Shown piece by piece: positions 61,733 to 64,000 of a stretch of DNA of 64,000 nucleotides. Within the stretch, counting starts at the first letter, position 1. Every line of letters starts with the position of its first letter. Made by a program: the position numbers and the translations under genes. Below the pieces are notes generated by a model. The model had not been told where the DNA came from and made no database searches. It worked only from the letters and a program-made list of their open reading frames with translations. The stretch comes from Vogesella sp. XCS3 (GTDB lineage Bacteria; Pseudomonadota; Gammaproteobacteria; Burkholderiales; Chromobacteriaceae): NCBI RefSeq assembly GCF_020616155.1, contig NZ_CP085530.1, positions 3,186,501 through 3,250,500 of the forward strand. The letters are read 5' to 3'.

Positions 61733-64000
61733 ATGCTTGAAATCGAAATCGACGGTAAAAAACTGACAGTCAACCAGGGCAGCACCATTATTGATGCCGC
61801 CCATACTGCCGGTACCTACATCCCTCACTTCTGCTACCACAAGAAGCTGTCCATTGCGGCCAACTGCCGCATGTGCCTGGTAGAAGTGGAGAAAGCACCG
61901 AAGCCGCTGCCGGCCTGCGCCACGCCGGTAACAGATGGCATGAAAGTGCACACTGCGTCCCCGCTGGCCAAAAAGGCCCAGCAAGGCGTAATGGAATTCC
62001 TGCTGATCAACCACCCGCTGGATTGCCCTATCTGCGACCAGGGCGGTGAGTGCCAGCTGCAAGATCTGGCCGTGGGCTACGGTAATTCCGGCTCCCGTTA
62101 CCAGGAAGAAAAGCGTGTTGTGGTAGGCAAAGACATGGGCCCGCTGGTTTCCGCCGAGGAAATGAGCCGCTGCATTCATTGCACCCGCTGCGTACGCTTC
62201 ACCGACGAAATCGGTGGCTTCCAGGAAATCGGTATGGCTAACCGTAGCGAATTCTCGGAAATCATGCCGTACCTGGGCAAAACCGTGAATTCGGAAATCT
62301 CCGGTAACGTGATCGACCTGTGCCCGGTGGGCGCGCTCACTTCCAAGCCGTTCCGTTACAGCACCCGTGCCTGGGAGCTGTCGCGTCGCAAGTCGGTGAG
62401 CCCGCACGACGGCCTGGGTGCCAACCTGATCGTGCAGGTCAAACAGAACGAAGTCATGCGCGTTCTGCCACTGGAAAACGAAGCCATCAACGAATGCTGG
62501 CTGGCCGACCGTGACCGCTTCTCCTACGAAGGCCTGAACAGCGCCGAGCGTCTGCACAAGCCGATGATCAAGTTCGACGGCAAGTGGCACGAAACCGACT
62601 GGCAGACTGCGCTGGAATACGTAGTGAAAGGCCTGAACGGCGTATCTGCCGACCATGGCAAAGACGCTATCGGCTTCCTGACCAGCCCGCACAGCACCAC
62701 CGAAGAGCTGTATCTGGCCCAGAAACTGGCCCGCAGCTTCGGCGTAAACAACATCGACGCCGCCCTGCGCCGTAGCGACAGCCGCGTAGCAGCCGCCCAG
62801 CAAGGTGCACTGTGGCTGGGCTCCTCCATCACCGAGTTGGCCGCGGCCAAGTCGCTGCTGGTAGTGGGTTCCTCGCAGCGCCAGGAACAGCCGCTGCTGG
62901 CTTCCCGTATTCGCCAATCGGTGAAAAAGGGTACCCAGCTGAACGTGATTCACGTTGCCGACGACGAGCTGTTTACCACGCTGAATGCCAAGCTGATCGT
63001 TTCCCCGGCTGCGCTGGTGAATGGTCTGGCCCAGGTACTGAAGGCTGCCGTGTCGATCAAGGGTGCGGAAAGTGCGCTGGATCTGTCTGCGGCCAACGTG
63101 GGCGAGCAGGCGCAAGCCATCGCCGCCAGCCTGTGCGCAACTGATAACGCCGCCATCATCCTGGGTAACGTAGCGCAACACCACCCGGCGTTCTCTGAGC
63201 TGCTGTCGCTGGCGCAAGAACTGTCCCGCGTGACTGGCGCACGTTTCGGTATTACTGCCGAAGCCGCCAACAGCGTAGGTGCCGACGTAGCGGGCGCGAA
63301 CCCGGCACGTGGCCCTATGGGTGCTGCCGTGACGGCCGGCCTGTCCGCTGCCGCCATGCTGGCTGCCCCGCGCAAGGCTTACTTCCTGCTGAACGCCGAA
63401 GTGGAAGCCGATACCTATAACGGCCAGCAAGCCGTTGCTGCCATGAAACAGGCTGCCACCGTGATTGCGCTGACTGCTTATAAAGGTGCCGGTCTGCTGG
63501 ACTACGCCGACGTACTGCTGCCGGTAGCGCCGTTCTCCGAAACTGCCGGCTCTTTCGTGAACATGGAAGGCAAGCTGCAGAGCTTCAACGGTGTGGTGCG
63601 CCCGCAAGGTGAAGCGCGTCCGGGGTGGAAGGTGCTGCGCGTGCTGGGCAATATGCTGAGCCTGGACGGCTTCGAGCAAAACTCCGCCGAAGACGTACGC
63701 GCTGAGCTGCTGGCCAAGGGTGACATCGCCGCCAAGCTGAATAATGCACTGGCTACCACTGCGGCCAACGTGGCTGCACCGGCTGCTGCCGGCCTGGTAC
63801 GTGTGGGTGAGGTACCGCTGTACCACGCCGACCCGATCTGCCGCCGTGCACCGTCCCTGCAGCAAACCGAAGCCGCCGCTACTCCGGTAGTGCGCGTTAG
63901 CCCTGTCGATGCCGCCCGTCTGGGCCTGAACGACGGTGACGCCGTTGTGGTAGAGCAGGGTGGTGCCTCGGTAAGCCTGCAAGTACGTGCCGACAAGGCG
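61733..64000 (+). CDS. nuoG: NADH-quinone oxidoreductase subunit G (3' end outside the window)
   Basis: 756 codons are present and the gene runs past the window end. N1b 2Fe-2S ligands are in HFCYHKKL and NCRMCLVE; the His-Cys N5 site is HPLDCPICDQGGECQLQD; N4 is in CIHCTRCVRF. Then the molybdopterin-oxidoreductase-like domain begins, now without cofactor. The C-terminal part contains an Ala-rich stretch around 640-690. Three TGCGGCCAAC copies (61856, 63088, 63760), each read as AAN, lie inside. ATG 61733 follows the nuoF stop by 3 bp. Confidence 0.95.
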   Translation, partial: MLEIEIDGKKLTVNQGSTIIDAAHTAGTYIPHFCYHKKLSIAANCRMCLVEVEKAPKPLPACATPVTDGMKVHTASPLAKKAQQGVMEFLLINHPLDCPICDQGGECQLQDLAVGYGNSGSRYQEEKRVVVGKDMGPLVSAEEMSRCIHCTRCVRFTDEIGGFQEIGMANRSEFSEIMPYLGKTVNSEISGNVIDLCPVGALTSKPFRYSTRAWELSRRKSVSPHDGLGANLIVQVKQNEVMRVLPLENEAINECWLADRDRFSYEGLNSAERLHKPMIKFDGKWHETDWQTALEYVVKGLNGVSADHGKDAIGFLTSPHSTTEELYLAQKLARSFGVNNIDAALRRSDSRVAAAQQGALWLGSSITELAAAKSLLVVGSSQRQEQPLLASRIRQSVKKGTQLNVIHVADDELFTTLNAKLIVSPAALVNGLAQVLKAAVSIKGAESALDLSAANVGEQAQAIAASLCATDNAAIILGNVAQHHPAFSELLSLAQELSRVTGARFGITAEAANSVGADVAGANPARGPMGAAVTAGLSAAAMLAAPRKAYFLLNAEVEADTYNGQQAVAAMKQAATVIALTAYKGAGLLDYADVLLPVAPFSETAGSFVNMEGKLQSFNGVVRPQGEARPGWKVLRVLGNMLSLDGFEQNSAEDVRAELLAKGDIAAKLNNALATTAANVAAPAAAGLVRVGEVPLYHADPICRRAPSLQQTEAAATPVVRVSPVDAARLGLNDGDAVVVEQGGASVSLQVRADKA

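Noticed and set aside
62835..62850. TTGGCCGCGGCCAA palindrome in nuoG as another inverted repeat pair
   Set aside because: Both halves deviate from the full 10-mer at the last base, so it was not counted; it may be a decayed or chance site.
60155..63982. Very long antisense open frame opposite nuoE, nuoF and nuoG (over 1200 codons)
   Set aside because: It is the mirror of strongly biased GC-rich codons in the nuo genes, has no recognisable domain and low-complexity composition. The sense genes are certain.

Overview
The window is a dense, GC-rich bacterial chromosome segment with about 50 protein genes and five tRNA genes. Gene content and order suggest a betaproteobacterium, probably of the Neisseriales (Chromobacteriaceae-like). 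The clues are a membrane-anchored diheme cytochrome c5, the order tpiA-secG-tRNA-Leu-nuoABCDEFG, RegB/RegA-type redox regulators, and polyphosphate:AMP phosphotransferase. This placement is inference from families, not from a marker-gene comparison.

Layout. 0-12 kb is metabolic and regulatory: the end of a RegB-like kinase with its RegA-like regulator, a candidate small RNA, a PAS protein, an FAD oxidase cluster, ExoD, an aldehyde dehydrogenase, a nitronate monooxygenase-like protein, LuxR and LysR regulators and puuB. 12-24 kb is the recombination locus recC-recB-[binding protein]-[pap]-recD followed by tRNA-Pro. 24-33 kb holds a Nudix protein, cytochrome c5, rep, apaH, dctA, an acyltransferase and mutM. 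33-40 kb is a housekeeping run: TPR lipoprotein-lolB-ispE-2 x tRNA-Gln-prs-rplY-pth-ychF. At 40.2-41.2 kb is a small decayed mobile region (ISL3-type transposase remnant plus integrase remnant) against the 5' end of dusA. 41-50 kb carries dusA, a candidate structured RNA, rdgB-hemW-ridA, sstT, a PhzF-like gene, a DUF2147 gene and recG. 50-56 kb is phosphate uptake (pit, pstSCAB with a Pho-box-like site). 56-64 kb is tpiA-secG-tRNA-Leu-nuoA to nuoG, with nuoG running off the end.

The most striking feature is a dispersed 10-mer, GTTGGCCGCA (reverse complement TGCGGCCAAC), often extended to AGGTTGGCCGCA. I counted about 49 exact copies by eye, on both strands, where base composition predicts fewer than one. 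Copies lie in and between genes, sometimes as inverted pairs that form hairpins at gene ends, and they are concentrated in recBCD, recG, rep and mutM. This is the distribution known for Neisseria DNA uptake sequences, but the motif is different and lacks the CTG core of the dialects I know. I propose it as an undescribed uptake-signal-like repeat.
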